Origin: CAZSVI01 sp964610205
Lineage (GTDB): Bacteria > Bacillota > Clostridia > DSM-8532
Reading direction: 5' to 3'
DNA: 23,206 nucleotides
NCBI GenBank assembly: GCA_964610205.1
Contig: CAZSVI010000057.1
Coordinates: forward strand, 1-23,206
Part shown: positions 21,794 to 23,206 of the stretch, one piece after another
How positions within the stretch are numbered: the stretch's first letter is position 1
Layout: the number at the start of each line of letters is the position of its first letter
Notes under the pieces: generated by a model
Databases searched by the model: none
The model's input: the letters and a program-made list of their open reading frames with translations, nothing else
Told to the model about the DNA's origin: nothing
Made by a program: the position numbers and the translations under genes

Positions 21794-23206
21794 TTACTTT
21801 ATAAGACGTTTTTCCAAATCGTCAAGCTGATTTTTCATTTCTTCCGGCAATTTAGATCCGTAGCCGGCGTAATGTTCCTTTATGGATTCAACTTCCTTCA
21901 GCCATTCGTCATTTTTAACCTTCAGAAGTTCCTTCATATCTTCACTGCTTACGTTCAAGCCGGTAGTATCAATGGCATCTTCGGCTGGCATATATCCAAT
22001 GGGTGTTTTTACAGCTTTACCGCTGCCCGAAACCCTTTCAAAAATCCATTTAAGCACACGGCTGTTTTCACCAAAACCGGGCCACAACCATTTCCCGCCT
22101 TCATTCTTCCGGAACCAGTTCACATAAAAGATTTTAGGCAGTTTATCCTGTTCGGCTGCTGCTCCAACATCCAGCCAGTGCCGCAGGTAATCACAAACAT
22201 GGTAACCTATGAACGGAAGCATCGCAAACGGATCACGGCGAACCTGGCCGATCTTGTTTGAGATTGCAGCGGCAGTAATTTCAGATCCCATAATTGAACC
22301 CATGAATATTCCATGATTCCAGTCAAAGCTCTCATGTACCAAAGGAATTGTGCTTGGGCGGCGTCCTCCTATTAAAATAGCGGAAATAGGGACACCGTTC
22401 GGATCTTCCCACTCGGACGCAATTGACGGACACTGGCTAGCCGGTGCCGTAAACCTTGCGTTCGGATGGGCCGCAGGATCCTTCGAAACCGGCGTCCAGT
22501 CATTCCCCTTCCAATCAATAAGGTGATCCGGTACTTCGCGTTCAATACCTTCCCACCATACGTCACCGTCATCGGTCAGCCCGACGTTTGTATATATGGT
22601 GTTTCTGTTGATACTCTTCATTGCATTGGGATTTGAATGGATTGATGTTCCCGGCGCAACCCCGAAGAACCCCGCTTCCGGATTAATTGCGTACAGCCGG
22701 CCATCCTTGCCGAATTTCATCCAGGCGATGTCATCACCTATTGTTTCAACTTTCCAGCCTGGTATTGTTGGAACCAGCATGGCAAGGTTTGTTTTTCCGC
22801 AGGCGCTTGGAAAAGCTCCGGTAATATACTTTATATTTCCATCAGGATCGGTAATCTTCAATATAAGCATATGCTCGGCAAGCCAACCTTCATCCCGTGC
22901 CTGAACTGAAGCAATACGCAGCGCAAAACACTTTTTCCCGAGAAGAGCGTTCCCTCCGTAACCCGAACCATATGACCATATGGTTCTTTCTTCCGGAAAA
23001 TGGCTTATATACTTTTGCTCTATCGGAGCACAAGGCCACGGAACATCCTTCTGTCCATCTTCAAGAGGAGCCCCTACCGAATGCAGACAGGGTACAAAAT
23101 CGCCATCCTCCCCAAGTACCTCAAGAACCTTATTACCCATTCGTGTCATAATACGCATATTTACAACAACATATGGGCTGTCTGTTATTTCCACACCGAT
23201 TTTTGA
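21794..23206 (-). CDS. pckG: Phosphoenolpyruvate carboxykinase (GTP), 5' end outside window
   Basis: The enzyme interconverts oxaloacetate and phosphoenolpyruvate with GTP/GDP, at the branch between glycolysis and C4 acids. The coding frame runs to the right edge without a start; 470 residues of the usual 600 or so are present. The GTP-type signatures are visible: FPSACGKTNLAML (P-loop), GDDIAWM, NPEAGFFGVAPGTS, and SAILIGGRRPSTIPLV. A GTG at 23194 is internal (SKIGVEITDSPYVV) and not the start. In Clostridia this enzyme often works in the fermentative direction or in a malate shunt; that role here is inference. The hairpin at 21738-21780 terminates it. Confidence 0.95.
   Translation of the reverse strand, partial: SKIGVEITDSPYVVVNMRIMTRMGNKVLEVLGEDGDFVPCLHSVGAPLEDGQKDVPWPCAPIEQKYISHFPEERTIWSYGSGYGGNALLGKKCFALRIASVQARDEGWLAEHMLILKITDPDGNIKYITGAFPSACGKTNLAMLVPTIPGWKVETIGDDIAWMKFGKDGRLYAINPEAGFFGVAPGTSIHSNPNAMKSINRNTIYTNVGLTDDGDVWWEGIEREVPDHLIDWKGNDWTPVSKDPAAHPNARFTAPASQCPSIASEWEDPNGVPISAILIGGRRPSTIPLVHESFDWNHGIFMGSIMGSEITAAAISNKIGQVRRDPFAMLPFIGYHVCDYLRHWLDVGAAAEQDKLPKIFYVNWFRKNEGGKWLWPGFGENSRVLKWIFERVSGSGKAVKTPIGYMPAEDAIDTTGLNVSSEDMKELLKVKNDEWLKEVESIKEHYAGYGSKLPEEMKNQLDDLEKRLIK

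Overview
The window (23.2 kb, one 10-N gap at 16907-16916) looks like chromosomal DNA of a low-to-mid GC, Gram-positive anaerobe of class Clostridia. The reasons are strong AGGAGG ribosome sites, TTGACA/TATAAT promoters, a Bacillus/Clostridium-type LexA box, a CD3324-family protein, a small clostridial zinc-ribbon protein, a GTP-type PEP carboxykinase and an RND pump with a lipoprotein adaptor but no outer-membrane channel gene. An Acetivibrio/Ruminiclostridium-like organism is a guess. No phage, CRISPR array, rRNA, tRNA or intact insertion sequence was seen.

Layout. 1-1529 (-): acyl-CoA synthetase cut by the window edge, with a promoter and a perfect 14-bp palindrome in front. 1530-2795: mostly non-coding, holding a possible decayed ORF, a small zinc-ribbon gene with its terminator, and two related structured repeats flanking that gene. 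2796-5180 (+): PD-(D/E)XK nuclease fused to a DinG/XPD-type Fe-S helicase behind a LexA box. 5184-5834 (-): Fe/Mn superoxide dismutase, almost touching the helicase tail to tail. 6004-9880 (-): heterodimeric ABC exporter preceded by a 32-codon ORF and a hairpin arranged like a transcription attenuator. 10089-10748 (-): left-handed beta-helix sugar-nucleotide-type protein. 10836-15768 (-): tetR, membrane-fusion lipoprotein and RND pump, with two matching operator palindromes. 15920-16627 (-): YetF/DUF421 protein. 16820-17956 (-): glycerate kinase. 18297-19963 (+): sodium-coupled NSS amino-acid transporter and its 40-residue partner, closed by a strong terminator. 20023-20298 (-): CD3324-family protein. 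20461-20773 (-): promoter-to-terminator unit with several hairpins and no sizeable ORF, a candidate small RNA. 20846-21658 (-): ZIP metal transporter. 21794-23206 (-): 5'-truncated GTP PEP carboxykinase.

How the parts work together. Two export systems (ABC heterodimer and TetR-controlled RND) each carry visible local control, so the 6-16 kb segment reads as a drug or toxic-compound efflux region beside superoxide defence. The helicase-nuclease is probably part of the SOS response. PEP carboxykinase, glycerate kinase, amino-acid uptake and metal uptake are ordinary housekeeping functions without an obvious shared pathway. The best leads for something not yet described are the attenuator-like leader (9669-9968), the orphan multi-hairpin transcript (20461-20738) and the covarying repeat pair (1950-2075, 2540-2680).
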